A DNA stretch of 64,000 nucleotides, from NCBI RefSeq assembly GCF_001401755.1, contig NZ_KQ474099.1, positions 553,692 to 617,691 of the forward strand. The letters are read 5' to 3'. Below, one piece after another: positions 37,501-46,017 of the stretch. Position 1 is the first letter of the stretch, and each line of letters opens with the position of its first letter. This DNA comes from Aquimarina longa SW024. GTDB taxonomy: Bacteria > Bacteroidota > Bacteroidia > Flavobacteriales > Flavobacteriaceae. Under the pieces are notes generated by a model. It was not told the DNA's origin and searched no databases. It saw nothing but the letters and a program-made list of their open reading frames with translations. Made by a program: the position numbers and the translations under genes.

Positions 37501-39683
37501 GTTACTTCTGGACGTAATCCAAATGGGAAAATTTGACTATTTATATCTAATCTACCTTCGTCATTTTGTACAATAAGGTTTTTTACTCCACATACTTCTA
37601 CATCTATATTTGCATTTTTTAGTTTTAGCTGACTTAGAATGTGGTATAATGAAAACTGTATGTTTTTTTCTGTTTTCTGTTTTCTTAAGGAGCATCTATC
37701 TGGATTAATAGTACTTTCAAAATTGATTTTTATTTCATCATTTAGTTCTATTTTAACTACAGGATGATGCTCTTTTACATCAATCTTTTCTTTTAATTTC
37801 TCTTTATCATAAAATGTAATTGGCAAAAAATCAGGGGTTACATCTACCTGAATAGCAATAGTAAGCTCGCCATTAGTAAAGGATACAAAAACAATACTAT
37901 CATCCTGATTTGGAATCAACCATTCTTTTTCTCCACTAAAAGCTAACTTAAAAACTGATTGTGTAAGTTGTTTTATCGTAGATGTGGCTCCTAAAAAAGC
38001 TATAATATCATTTTTCTGCTTAACAGAGAAAAAATATGAATTTTCATCTTTTTTTAGTGCTAAAAATTCGTTTACATCATTTTCATATATCTTTTGATGT
38101 ACTTTTTTACCTAGCAAAGATTTAAAGTGCTTCTCTGCTACATCAAGGAATGCTTTTTCTTTACCTAAGAAAAGGTTTTTAAAACCTTCTAACATATTGG
38201 GTACAATGGTATACATTGTATGTGTGCTAGATATTTTTTCTAACTGCTGTACTATATCGTTTACTGTTTCACAAATTAAAGATATTCGTATACTTCTTTT
38301 TCCCTCTTGCAGTAATAATATGGGAGACGATAATACAAATCCTAATCGGGCTTTTGGATATTCATCACCTATTTTTTGTATATCTCTACAAGGGTCTTCA
38401 TTAGATGTATCTATTACGGTACTATTACTTTTACTATATTTAGCTCCTAAGGTTGGCCAGTTTCCTGATTGGTATTTTTTAAATTCACCTCCTTTACCAT
38501 CAATAGAGTTGGCTATTGGTGCTATATAAACCCCTTCTGTATATGTTTCTTCTGTATTCTGCCCTATTGTGTAATTCGTATTCTTAAAAGTATTTATATA
38601 CAGCGTTCTTAGATCTACAACCTGAGCTTTATCTATAATAATCTCATGATCTAATCCAAATTGAATGTCTTGTTTATTAGCATCTTTACCATTTTTTACT
38701 ACTACATTTTTTGGTAAAAAATATTCTTCTAGATGTTTTGATATTTCAAAAATGATATGAGCCTTATCGGGTACTGCTTCTTTAGGTATAAATCGTAATA
38801 CTTTTTGATAGAAAAAATCTAAATGCTTCTTTCCTAAGTTATTACTATCATCCTTAAGATGATTTAGTAATTCTAAGAACGTAAATACTAATGCTAGATG
38901 TGGTTGATGTCGTTTTTGCAACGAGGTTTCTAAGGGGCGTAAGGATTCTTCTATATAGTCTGGTGCTGTGTTTATTATATCCTGAAAACCGCTTAGTAGT
39001 TTATAAAAAATGGTATGTATAGATGTTCCTGCTCTAGTAAATGCTTCTTTTTTACCTTTTTTTACCTGTTGTATATTAATATCAATAGCATATATTTCTT
39101 CTACTTTTAACTGCCAAGGTGCTGCCATAAAAGTAGAGAAGTTTTTTTTGGTTACACATAAGAATGTGGCACTGGCATTATATAGTTTAATAAATTCTTT
39201 AAACGGTTCTGTATATGATGAATTTAATATTGCTAAAAGTGGTGTAGCAAAATTGTTTTTTTCTTTTTCTACCTTCGTAAATAATACGCTGGCAGGAGTA
39301 ATACACTTATTAAAGACAAAAACCAATAGTGACTCTAAGGATTGCTTTGATGGGTTTTGTTTTAATTCAGTATATAATATAGTAAACTCATTCTCTAGAT
39401 CGCTAATTGATGTTTTGCTCAAAATGGCTAACTGAAAAGGTAAGCTGTTTTGAAAAAAAGATATCCAATTATCTATATCTTGATATGCCGTTTCAGATTC
39501 GTTTTCTATATATTCATAATACTTTATTTGCTGTGCATATGTACTAATAATGTATAGTCTGTCTGCCAGCGTTTTTCCATCTACTGGTGCTGATTCTGAC
39601 TGTAATGCATCAATAATTCTAGTTCTTTGACTAGTCCCTGTTCTATTTAGTAAGGGATGTGATATATTAGAAAGTTTCTTCAT
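34557..39683 (-). CDS. Baseplate J-like protein, Afp11-like, with helical insert
   Basis: A 1708-aa protein. The C-terminal ~350 residues show the baseplate J/Afp11 pattern: RVSEHLKHKGRALMLNDYE, then PEIYKTKCISHT, AVVPDLTKL, LKKKTSPFARIKVMNPRYE, VDVTIEVRLY and MPVLFSDIVGFVERLEYIDF. Residues ~930-1240 are a long run of helices with heptad-like spacing (ITSLETYI, LINLIKVPAKDVKTGI, GTLVSRFTAIK), an unusually large coiled-coil insert for this family. The protein forms the baseplate wedge with the Afp12-like partner, encoded 1 bp downstream. ATG start; 15 bp after the gp25 gene. Confidence 0.85.
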   Translation of the reverse strand: MKKLSNISHPLLNRTGTSQRTRIIDALQSESAPVDGKTLADRLYIISTYAQQIKYYEYIENESETAYQDIDNWISFFQNSLPFQLAILSKTSISDLENEFTILYTELKQNPSKQSLESLLVFVFNKCITPASVLFTKVEKEKNNFATPLLAILNSSYTEPFKEFIKLYNASATFLCVTKKNFSTFMAAPWQLKVEEIYAIDINIQQVKKGKKEAFTRAGTSIHTIFYKLLSGFQDIINTAPDYIEESLRPLETSLQKRHQPHLALVFTFLELLNHLKDDSNNLGKKHLDFFYQKVLRFIPKEAVPDKAHIIFEISKHLEEYFLPKNVVVKNGKDANKQDIQFGLDHEIIIDKAQVVDLRTLYINTFKNTNYTIGQNTEETYTEGVYIAPIANSIDGKGGEFKKYQSGNWPTLGAKYSKSNSTVIDTSNEDPCRDIQKIGDEYPKARLGFVLSSPILLLQEGKRSIRISLICETVNDIVQQLEKISSTHTMYTIVPNMLEGFKNLFLGKEKAFLDVAEKHFKSLLGKKVHQKIYENDVNEFLALKKDENSYFFSVKQKNDIIAFLGATSTIKQLTQSVFKLAFSGEKEWLIPNQDDSIVFVSFTNGELTIAIQVDVTPDFLPITFYDKEKLKEKIDVKEHHPVVKIELNDEIKINFESTINPDRCSLRKQKTEKNIQFSLYHILSQLKLKNANIDVEVCGVKNLIVQNDEGRLDINSQIFPFGLRPEVTGYEPMNQLDWEGVQDENSMLGPSFYIGSKEVLFKNWQAVRVNIEWKDKPESFNDHYKAYLKEPNDVSDTQTDLKKLGLNEEGFKLKIDSLEDGVWEELVNRTELFSTTAYGFETLNCNNTIYGWEVKNKTTDTFVDFNERLDFFKNSQNGFLKFTLADQDFLHREYPFVLARQMLAYALSSQGEKLTDAIYVSSNKTVIRAVDDLSLTGEDITTSLEKAITSSDNLITSITSLETYINTNEVSINTIIQGLNDVFSDISTYIDVDLENFAIDLDLFNTTNLAGLTGFLTTLGSIRDTLLDRNNPQLISKVTAIETTLQTFFSQINAKLLGSGNTSGIQKLAEDIVDEIDSASGTLQDLINLIKVPAKDVKTGINDIVTLIDNADDVADSNSLVSKINDVIVFINGIKGYIEDDFDSFRTKLQTYINDSIIQVMGTLVSRFTAIKGQFITFKGELNQKGVDLDKEFNSFITELLSKVGENGSVSVLVTEVKDSLNNIDEVFKKSNILKFFSQDASQALIPNEPWTPTFKNLYLDYTAKATKEEIDIIHLYPFENTTRLENITEKPTLFPSIKEEGTLFMGIKDITPGGNLSILFQLAEATANSEMNKAKIEWHYLSNNHWRKLEEGFHIISDETDGLTVSGIVTIAVPDTINKKGNTLMSEDLYWIKISALSNTKAIAETIGIHTQAAKISARLSKLNDTNRLNTALASGSINKLSEGDFNIKKIEQLYPSSGGKQPEATGHFYTRVSEHLKHKGRALMLNDYEKIVLEGFPEIYKTKCISHTMGLSAVEYQKDLEIAPGYIVLAVVPDLTKLVSGNQLEPKVPVSLLAKIGAHLKKKTSPFARIKVMNPRYEYVDVTIEVRLYRGKPQSFYKQKLQEDITNFLAPWYLGDTEKIAFGMPVLFSDIVGFVERLEYIDFIANLQLRGENNQNGSEIKPLTARSILTAGKVCVSIDKEECTSTDQGSNLPYKTEIINQSSELS

Positions 39684-39698
39684 CTACCTTAATTATAT

Positions 39699-40121
39699 TT
39701 ATATCCCTTGATCTGCTTCTCTTAGATAGAAATCATAGACATAGTTATATTGTGTATTAGTCCCTTCGATTTTATAGTCTACTGAGATATGCAATACTCC
39801 TTCTACTAATTCTAAAGCATCTGCTTCTGTGATATCTACTCGTTCTACTATTATTCTAGACTCATAATAGAGTATGGCTCGTTCTATTAAATCTTTTAAA
39901 AAACCAATTAACGAATTATCTACACTTTCGAATTGGTAATCTTTAAGGCTACAACCATACTCTGATTGCATCACTCGCTCACCCAAGCTTGTAGAAAGTA
40001 ATATTTCTAAGCTTTGCTCAATATCTTTTTCGGCACTAACCATAGTTACCGTTTTACTTTCTTTATCAAAAGCTGGTGGGAATGACCATCCTGTACCTAA
40101 ATATTCTTTGTTTGTATTCAT
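39699..40121 (-). CDS. gp25-like baseplate protein (Afp9-like)
   Basis: About 140 aa. I chose the ATG at 40121 (MNTNKEYLGTGW); the longer frame opens with TTG at 40142 and would overlap the PAAR gene, while a GGAGGA lies at 40135-40140 in front of the ATG. GPW/gp25 family pattern: IEQSLEILLSTSLGERVMQ, then EYGCSLKDYQFES, and the C-terminal part with RIIVERVDITEADALE. gp25 homologues join baseplate wedge to sheath and help start sheath assembly. Standard position before the J-like genes. Confidence 0.9.
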   Translation of the reverse strand: MNTNKEYLGTGWSFPPAFDKESKTVTMVSAEKDIEQSLEILLSTSLGERVMQSEYGCSLKDYQFESVDNSLIGFLKDLIERAILYYESRIIVERVDITEADALELVEGVLHISVDYKIEGTNTQYNYVYDFYLREADQGI

Positions 40122-40131
40122 TTTTATTTTT

Positions 40132-40422
40132 TTATCCTCCAATCATTACTGTTGGATATCCTTGAACGATAGTTCCTCCATGCGCAGAGGTATCTCCCAT
40201 TCTAGCTGCTGGTTTACCTCCTATAAAAACAGTTCCTGATCCTTTTACAATAGTATCTGGTGGACCTACGCATACACACATATCTCCTACTACTGCTGCG
40301 GGTTGTCCTCCTATTAATACAGTAGGTACTGCTGGCCCTGTTATAGGTCCTCCTACATGAGGTACTGGTCCTGTTGATGCTGGACAGGTATGCATATCTC
40401 CTATTCTCGCTGCTGCTGGCAT
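40132..40422 (-). CDS. PAAR-domain spike tip protein (Afp10-like)
   Basis: A 96-aa protein that is almost wholly a PAAR domain: MPAAARIGDMHTCPA at the start, with paired Gly-rich strands (VLIGGQPAAVVGDMCVC, VFIGGKPAARMGDTSAHGG), ending VMIGG. Cys and His residues likely bind the tip metal ion. PAAR proteins form the pointed cap on the spike trimer. The neighbours are the VgrG-like spike gene upstream and gp25 downstream, as in Afp/PVC clusters. No C-terminal toxin extension. Confidence 0.95.
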   Translation of the reverse strand: MPAAARIGDMHTCPASTGPVPHVGGPITGPAVPTVLIGGQPAAVVGDMCVCVGPPDTIVKGSGTVFIGGKPAARMGDTSAHGGTIVQGYPTVMIGG

Positions 40423-40435
40423 TTTATCTTGTTCG

Positions 40436-42208
40436 TTAATTTATGTTTACTAAAGCTCCTTTTACTTCTGTTATTCCATCTGCTGATACTGATGTTGTTG
40501 CTCCTTTGACTTCCATACTAGCACTTGCTGTAGCTGATATTTGGGTCGCTTCTAATGTCATATTCATTCCTGCTTTAATATCTATATTTCCTGTTGCTTC
40601 AATCTTAATATCTCCTGGGCTATTTACTTCTATCCCTTCGGGGTCTAATAGTATTTTATTGTCATTTTGATCTGTGATCGTAATAGAGGTGGTATCCTCA
40701 TCTACTATAATACTATTCCCTGCTGGAGTATCGATCGTAATGGTTTTGGTTTCATCATGAAAATGTAATCGCATCCCAGAACGGGTTACAAATCCTTTTT
40801 CGTGATTTACATCTTGTGCTTCTATAGGTGCAGGTTTAGCACTACTATGTACCATTCCTAATACTACAGCATCACGTGGATCATCGTTTATAAATCCTAT
40901 GATTACCTCATCTTCTATTTCTGGCAAGAAAAAAGAACCTCTGTTTTCTCCTGCATCTAGGGTTGCTACTCTTGCCCAAAGCCCTCTTGCAGAATTATCA
41001 ATAATCGGTAGTCTAACGAGTATTCTATTTTCTCCTTCTGGATCATTTTCTAGTTGAACTACTTTACCTATTTGTAGACCGTTAATTGCTGGTAATAACC
41101 CTGCTGCTGGTACATCCTTAATATCTTTGTTTACATGAGAAAAACAATCTGGATTCAATCCAAATTGTACTTGTGTATACCAAGCTCCATCATATACATC
41201 ATGGCGCACTGCTGATACATAAGCACTACCTGTAAACCTTGTCCCTAACCCTTGCAAATCGATCATTTGCCCTGGTTTAATTTCTCCAAAACCTAAAAAC
41301 TTGGCTCTTCCTCTAATTTTGGAAAGCCTACTAATCTGCATTCTGGATTTGGTCCATTCTTGTAATTCTTCGACAATAGCTTTACCTGAATGTCTAAGTT
41401 CTAATCTATCAGGACTTATAGCTTGTGCCAATTCTTGCCCTTCTACATCTCCTAGTTCTCTAATGGGTACACTATCAGTAGTATGCTCGAACATGCTTTG
41501 CCCTGAGTAATCCCAAGATTTTGCTTCTATCGATTGCCATTGATTACGGGCATCCATTTCGGCTTCAAAATCTATAAGGGTAGACCCGAATAACACTGCT
41601 ATTGCAGCATCTTCATTTGTTTCTGGAGTCTTAATACTAATTTCTCCATCATCTACCACTACTAATTTTGCGTTAGCTTCAGCACGCATCAATAAAAAAT
41701 CCCAATCAGTAGCATGATACTGAACCATCTCTGGATGTTTTATTGTAGTTGGCTCTACATCATTACTTAATCCAGAGTATCGACCAATAACTTCTTCCAT
41801 GATTTCGCTATCCTTCAGCTCTTCATAATAAAAATTATGTCGCCCTAGTGTCATTTTTACGGCGTCATCTCTACAGTCTAGAATTAATTGTGTTTCTCCA
41901 CTTTCCCTAATCTTTATAGAATGTTTAACTATAATTCCTTTAAACAACTGATTATTTGTACCATCCCTCCCTATTTTAGTAACAATTGATTTTCCTGGTA
42001 AAAAATTCTCTTTTTCACTTATTTCAAAAGTTTCTTCGGATACATTGCCATCTCTTAAAATGATCTTAGTTGTTGGGATTTTATTTATTTCTTTATGAAT
42101 AGAAATAGATAATATCTCATAACCTGAATCTACTAGTTCTCCATCAATAATGATATCAAAGGTTGATACATTATGCTCTGCTCTAACTGGTATCTCTCTT
42201 TCTTTCAT
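40436..42208 (-). CDS. VgrG-like spike protein (Afp8-like)
   Basis: A 590-aa spike. The N-terminal half is gp27-like (RDGNVSEETFEISE, HYHATDWDFLLMRAEAN). An OB-fold gp5-like domain follows at ~370-460 (ENRILVRLPIIDNSARGLWA, LPEIEDEVIIGFINDDPRD). The C-terminal ~100 residues are beta-helix-like repeats (DIKIEATGNIDIKAGMNM, SMEVKGATTSVSADGI). It trimerises to form the membrane-piercing needle that receives the PAAR tip. Its start overlaps the stop of the LysM gene by 4 bases (ATGA), indicating translational coupling. Confidence 0.93.
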   Translation of the reverse strand: MKEREIPVRAEHNVSTFDIIIDGELVDSGYEILSISIHKEINKIPTTKIILRDGNVSEETFEISEKENFLPGKSIVTKIGRDGTNNQLFKGIIVKHSIKIRESGETQLILDCRDDAVKMTLGRHNFYYEELKDSEIMEEVIGRYSGLSNDVEPTTIKHPEMVQYHATDWDFLLMRAEANAKLVVVDDGEISIKTPETNEDAAIAVLFGSTLIDFEAEMDARNQWQSIEAKSWDYSGQSMFEHTTDSVPIRELGDVEGQELAQAISPDRLELRHSGKAIVEELQEWTKSRMQISRLSKIRGRAKFLGFGEIKPGQMIDLQGLGTRFTGSAYVSAVRHDVYDGAWYTQVQFGLNPDCFSHVNKDIKDVPAAGLLPAINGLQIGKVVQLENDPEGENRILVRLPIIDNSARGLWARVATLDAGENRGSFFLPEIEDEVIIGFINDDPRDAVVLGMVHSSAKPAPIEAQDVNHEKGFVTRSGMRLHFHDETKTITIDTPAGNSIIVDEDTTSITITDQNDNKILLDPEGIEVNSPGDIKIEATGNIDIKAGMNMTLEATQISATASASMEVKGATTSVSADGITEVKGALVNIN

Positions 42209-42912
42209 ATTCCTGTTTTATCTAATGGAGGAAAAATTAGTTCTTTTCCTGGAACGACTTTTCGAAAAGATGTCAGTTGGTTTGCTTTTGCAATTTGAAT
42301 TACATATTTAACATCATTATAGATATTGTATGCCATGTTATCTAACCGATCTCCTGCTTTTACTTGTTCTGCATGAGTCAGATCGGGAGATTTCTTTTTC
42401 TCTCTAGCAACTCTTTCTTTCTGTGATATGTACTTTACAAAACTAGCACTTGCTTTTACTCTTAAAGGATCTCCATTAGATTCGAATAATGTGTAATTTA
42501 GGTCTAGACTAGATAAGGTACATGGAAATACTAGATCTCCCCATTGTACTTTTAAAAAATTGGGACGGTGTATTTTTCCATTCATATAATAAACTGCATC
42601 CATAAAAACCTTAAGTTGCTCTTTTACAGAACGTTCCTTACTATTATTATATGAATACCCTTGGATTGTATTCGTACCATCAAAAATAAAATCTAGTTTT
42701 AATTCTTCTGGTGCAGTAGCTTTATACCCTGGTCCTGTACCTTGATTACCCTGACCTTGTTGCTTAGTTAGCTCTACTTTATAATTTTGGGTGAGACTTT
42801 CAGGATTAACTGGAAGCGAAATTGTTTTTAATGCTACTTTAGAATTACTCTGAAAGTCTTCTTCTTCGTAGATATGAATTAAAACTTTTGCTAATTTTCC
42901 GTTATTATCCAT
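42205..42912 (-). CDS. LysM-containing baseplate hub protein (Afp7-like)
   Basis: A 235-aa protein of the CIS tube/LysM family. The N-terminal two thirds match gp53-type baseplate proteins (AKVLIHIYEEEDFQSN, LKVQWGDLVFPCTLSSLD). A C-terminal LysM-like module spans ~180-232 (VKAGDRLDNMAYNIYNDV, then ELIFPPLD). It links tube, spike and baseplate. The start overlaps the DUF5908 stop (TAATG) and the end overlaps the spike gene (ATGA). Confidence 0.88.
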   Translation of the reverse strand: MDNNGKLAKVLIHIYEEEDFQSNSKVALKTISLPVNPESLTQNYKVELTKQQGQGNQGTGPGYKATAPEELKLDFIFDGTNTIQGYSYNNSKERSVKEQLKVFMDAVYYMNGKIHRPNFLKVQWGDLVFPCTLSSLDLNYTLFESNGDPLRVKASASFVKYISQKERVAREKKKSPDLTHAEQVKAGDRLDNMAYNIYNDVKYVIQIAKANQLTSFRKVVPGKELIFPPLDKTGI

Positions 42913-43073
42913 TATCGCTCTGATTTTTCTTTTATAATTTCAAAAATCTTTTCGGCTATCTCATTAATCTGAGATACTCCCATTTTACTAGTTGTAGCAT
43001 TATCTGCAACTATTTTTTTACTCTCATTATTTACTGTAGTTTTGATAATCAATTCTCTGATTTCTAATGGCAT
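42912..43073 (-). CDS. Small DUF5908-type eCIS protein
   Basis: A 53-aa gene too short for most gene callers. ATG at 43073, TAA at 42912-42914. It begins MPLEIRELIIKTTV and ends in a helix with INEIAEKIFEIIKEK. The N-terminal pattern (MPxEIxELxIxxxV) is the hallmark of DUF5908 proteins, found between the Afp5-like and Afp7-like genes in many eCIS clusters. Its precise role in assembly is unknown. The stop overlaps the start of the LysM gene as TAATG, so translation is probably coupled. Confidence 0.85.
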   Translation of the reverse strand: MPLEIRELIIKTTVNNESKKIVADNATTSKMGVSQINEIAEKIFEIIKEKSER

Positions 43074-43084
43074 TTTATCTGTTT

Positions 43085-43534
43085 TTAGCTTTTATCTACT
43101 ACTTCAAAATAGTTGTAATTAAGTTCTAATGTCTCAATAAGTACTTCTCCTTTTTCTGCATTTAGCTCTCCCACTTTCCAACTTACTGGCCAAACATGAG
43201 AAAGCCTCCACTGTATGAGTATATTATGGTTTTCATTTAATAATTCTACATTTACAGTCTGGATAGGAGTAATTTTTAGATCATTAAAAGCTTCCTTACA
43301 CCAAGTCGTTAACCCTGATTTGCTAGGTCTTACGATTCCTCTCTTTAATGTAAGTGGACTGTACTTTCTTCTCCCAGGTATTGTATGCTCAAATCTGTTT
43401 TCTCCCCCTTCTTTTAGGGTTTCTTTTTCGATTTGCACATCTAATCCTGCAACAGATTGAAACTTTACATCTTCTTTAAATTTTCCTGTTTCTCCAAATG
43501 AAACTCTAAAATGAAAACCAACTATTTGGTACAT
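43085..43534 (-). CDS. Inner tube-like protein (Afp5-like)
   Basis: A 149-aa protein of the gp19/phage tail tube family. Typical features are FHFRVSFGETGKF, a strand pair with AGLDVQIEKE, TLKRGIVRPSKSGLTTW, and WPVSWKVGELNA before a final beta hairpin. It is related to the main tube protein encoded 32 bp upstream but shorter in the loops; Afp5-like proteins form the first tube ring on the baseplate hub. Confidence 0.9.
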   Translation of the reverse strand: MYQIVGFHFRVSFGETGKFKEDVKFQSVAGLDVQIEKETLKEGGENRFEHTIPGRRKYSPLTLKRGIVRPSKSGLTTWCKEAFNDLKITPIQTVNVELLNENHNILIQWRLSHVWPVSWKVGELNAEKGEVLIETLELNYNYFEVVDKS

Positions 43535-43566
43535 TGAAACTGAATTATATAATTATAAAAACTATT

Positions 43567-44031
43567 TTATTTGTCTGCTACAGTCAATCCCTCATGAACA
43601 AGTTCCATAGTTTCTATAGCTACTTCATTAGCATCTGCTTTTAGATCTGTAGATTGCACTTTACTCGGCCAAGCGTTCTCTAGCGTCCAAACAATAATAG
43701 GATCATGGTTTTCATTAAGCAGTTTAATAGTAACTGTTCTTCTGTACTTTGATCCGGTTTCATTCCCTTCTTGGAAATAATATGTTTTTTGCCATTCTTT
43801 ATAGAAATCAAAATCTCCTTGAAATGTTCCTCTTTTTAATGTAATATTAGCATACTTGGTAAGGCCTGGTTGTTTTGATTTATTGTATTTTTTACTACTT
43901 CCTTCTCTATATTCTATAACTTCTGTCTCAAAATCCAATCCACTTACTTCGGTAAACCCCATTCTAAAATCGTTTCCCCATTCTACCTGAAAATGAAACT
44001 TTGGTAATGGATAATCTCCTATTGCTGCCAT
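43567..44031 (-). CDS. Main inner tube protein (Afp1-like)
   Basis: A 154-aa gp19-family protein starting MAAIGDYPLPKFHFQVEWG. Features include EVSGLDFETEVIEYREGSS, ITLKRGTFQGDFDFY and LLNENHDPIIVWTLENAWPS. It stacks as hexamers to build the tube that carries cargo and is driven through the target membrane when the sheath contracts. It precedes the Afp5-like paralogue, as in related clusters. Confidence 0.92.
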   Translation of the reverse strand: MAAIGDYPLPKFHFQVEWGNDFRMGFTEVSGLDFETEVIEYREGSSKKYNKSKQPGLTKYANITLKRGTFQGDFDFYKEWQKTYYFQEGNETGSKYRRTVTIKLLNENHDPIIVWTLENAWPSKVQSTDLKADANEVAIETMELVHEGLTVADK

Positions 44032-44064
44032 GTTCTATATATTTTTTATATTTATTTTTTAAAA

Positions 44065-45042
44065 TTATTTTCCGCTTTCTGCTGCTTCTGCTGCTTTTAT
44101 TGCTTCTGTAAGGCTTGTTTTATGAGATAAAATTTTATCACTCTCTTTTTTACTTGCTACCCAAATTTCTTCTAGGTCTTTTGTTTTCTCAACGGCTCTT
44201 TTTAGACCTTTTTCAATTTCTCTATAGTATTTACTGCTATTAATCGGAAATTTAGGTTTTGGTTTTACTAATCTATCATTACATGGGTATTTAGGATATC
44301 CTTCTCCTGGCATTCTCCTATCTTCTTTAGTATCATCATGAGCGTCACTAGCCATTGCTTCTGATGGGTGATGGTCTTCATGCTCACAATCCATACCGTC
44401 GTCTCCTTTAAAATCATCTAGTATTGCCTGAAGCTTGTCTTCTAACCCTCCATTACCACAGATTGATTCTGATAATAGATTTGCTTGTTTTAACGTTTCC
44501 AAAAGATGACTCAGAATTGCATCTTGCATATCACAAACCAAGATCATTTTTTGCTCATAGGTTTCTATGCATTTGATAACTTCTATTTTATCTTCATCAC
44601 TAACGCTATTAAGGCATTCTACCATTTTTTTAAAATTGGTAATTTTTTCTTTTAAGCCTTCTTTGTTTTGATCATAGGTAAAAAAGCTATCAAAAATTGA
44701 CTTTATCAGACCTGCAAGTTTTTCTAATGCTGATGTAGCTCCTTTAGAATTTTCGCATACATTTTTAGTCTGTTCTAAAAAGAATTCTAGTTCTTTAACT
44801 ATAGTTTTGGATTTTTCATCTGATTTTTTGATGATAGTATCCCAATTTTTTAGCTTTCCTTCCCAATTCAGTGAGTTTACATACTCTTCTTTATGTTTTG
44901 ATGTTCTGGCACTAGATTCTGTGTATTGATTACTAACTTTTTCTAGTTGTTCTTTCCATTTATCTAAACAATCTTTAGTTCCTGGTTCGTCATTGCCCCC
45001 ATTATCGTAACAGCAGGCATTATTTATCATAAACTTTGTCAT
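44065..45042 (-). CDS. Unknown coiled-coil protein between sheath and tube genes
   Basis: A 325-aa, mostly helical protein without signal peptide. The N-terminus is Cys-containing (NNACCYDNGGNDEP). Long helices follow (KWKEQLEKVSNQYTESSAR, ATSALEKLAGLIKSIF), with scattered cysteines (ECLNSV, IKCIET). A His/Asp-rich loop (DCEHEDHHPSEAMASDAHDD) could bind metal. Family not recognised. It lies 33 bp before the tube gene and 31 bp after the 301-aa gene, with which it shares size and helical character. Likely a particle component or assembly factor. Confidence 0.65.
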   Translation of the reverse strand: MTKFMINNACCYDNGGNDEPGTKDCLDKWKEQLEKVSNQYTESSARTSKHKEEYVNSLNWEGKLKNWDTIIKKSDEKSKTIVKELEFFLEQTKNVCENSKGATSALEKLAGLIKSIFDSFFTYDQNKEGLKEKITNFKKMVECLNSVSDEDKIEVIKCIETYEQKMILVCDMQDAILSHLLETLKQANLLSESICGNGGLEDKLQAILDDFKGDDGMDCEHEDHHPSEAMASDAHDDTKEDRRMPGEGYPKYPCNDRLVKPKPKFPINSSKYYREIEKGLKRAVEKTKDLEEIWVASKKESDKILSHKTSLTEAIKAAEAAESGK

Positions 45043-45073
45043 CTTTAACTTGTTCTTTAATTGCTAGTGTTTA

Positions 45074-45979
45074 CTAATTTTGATCTGTAGATTGCTTTCT
45101 TGATCTAGGTTTTCTTTTTGGCTTATGGCCATCATCTGAATCATAACAACTTCTTATATCCTTGCATAAGTCTAGGCATTCATCTTCGTATTCTCCTTCG
45201 CATACAAAATGTTTTACACGCTCCAGTCCTTGTACCTTTATATGTTCCATTTCTTTATCACAAGCTACTTGTGCCAATTCTTCTACGATTACATTAAGCT
45301 CTTTTCTAGAGGTAGTTACATCTTCTGAAGTGGATTTTATATTGGTATCTATGCACTCCTTAAAGTCTTTTACTGCTACACTAAGCTCTGCAATAAAATC
45401 CTTAAGAATCATTGTATTAGTAAATGTTTGGATTCCTGCTATAGTTACTACAGATTGAAACGCATTTTGTCCTTTTTCATCCAATTGTTTCGTTTTTTCT
45501 GTAATCTCTTTTAACTCTTGTTCAATCTCTACTTTTTTATCATCTTTAGTTTTTTTACCTGATTTTGGTAAAATTTTGTTTTTAATACAGTTAGACATTG
45601 CACATGCTGCATTATGAGCATCTTCTAGTTTAACGCGCATCTCGTTTAAAAGCTTAGAAGAGTCTTTGATAAGTTTTTCGATCTCATCATCTTTCTTAAT
45701 ATACTCTCCTATATTTTTTTGTATAATCTCGGTTTTTTTAGCATTCTTGATGGTTACCCCACTCATGATCTCTTGATATACATCATTCGATTCTTCTGCT
45801 TTATTCAAGCAACATATTTTATATCCTCGAGCTATTTCTTTTGACTCTTGTAATGTTTCATTAGCCTTGTAGATACTATATGCAGTGTTTTTATCATTTT
45901 TAATGACGGTAAGGCCCTCGCAAATTACTGTATCGGCACTTCGTAAATTGCCATTGTCATTGCTATTTTTGCTTGCCAT
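45074..45979 (-). CDS. Unknown helical Cys-containing protein between sheath and tube genes
   Basis: A 301-aa protein, helical over most of its length (IEQELKEITEKTKQLDEKGQ, TTSRKELNVIVEELAQVAC). Cysteines occur in several places (YKICCLNKAEE, CAMSNCIKNK, and FVCEGEYEDECLDLCKDIR). It ends in a very basic tail (KPKRKPRSRKQS). Family not recognised. It follows the sheath gene by 38 bp. Together with the 325-aa neighbour it occupies a place that holds extra sheath genes in classical Afp clusters. Confidence 0.65.
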   Translation of the reverse strand: MASKNSNDNGNLRSADTVICEGLTVIKNDKNTAYSIYKANETLQESKEIARGYKICCLNKAEESNDVYQEIMSGVTIKNAKKTEIIQKNIGEYIKKDDEIEKLIKDSSKLLNEMRVKLEDAHNAACAMSNCIKNKILPKSGKKTKDDKKVEIEQELKEITEKTKQLDEKGQNAFQSVVTIAGIQTFTNTMILKDFIAELSVAVKDFKECIDTNIKSTSEDVTTSRKELNVIVEELAQVACDKEMEHIKVQGLERVKHFVCEGEYEDECLDLCKDIRSCYDSDDGHKPKRKPRSRKQSTDQN

Positions 45980-46017
45980 ATTACTATGTTTTATTGTTAT
46001 TTATTTAAAAAAAGAAA

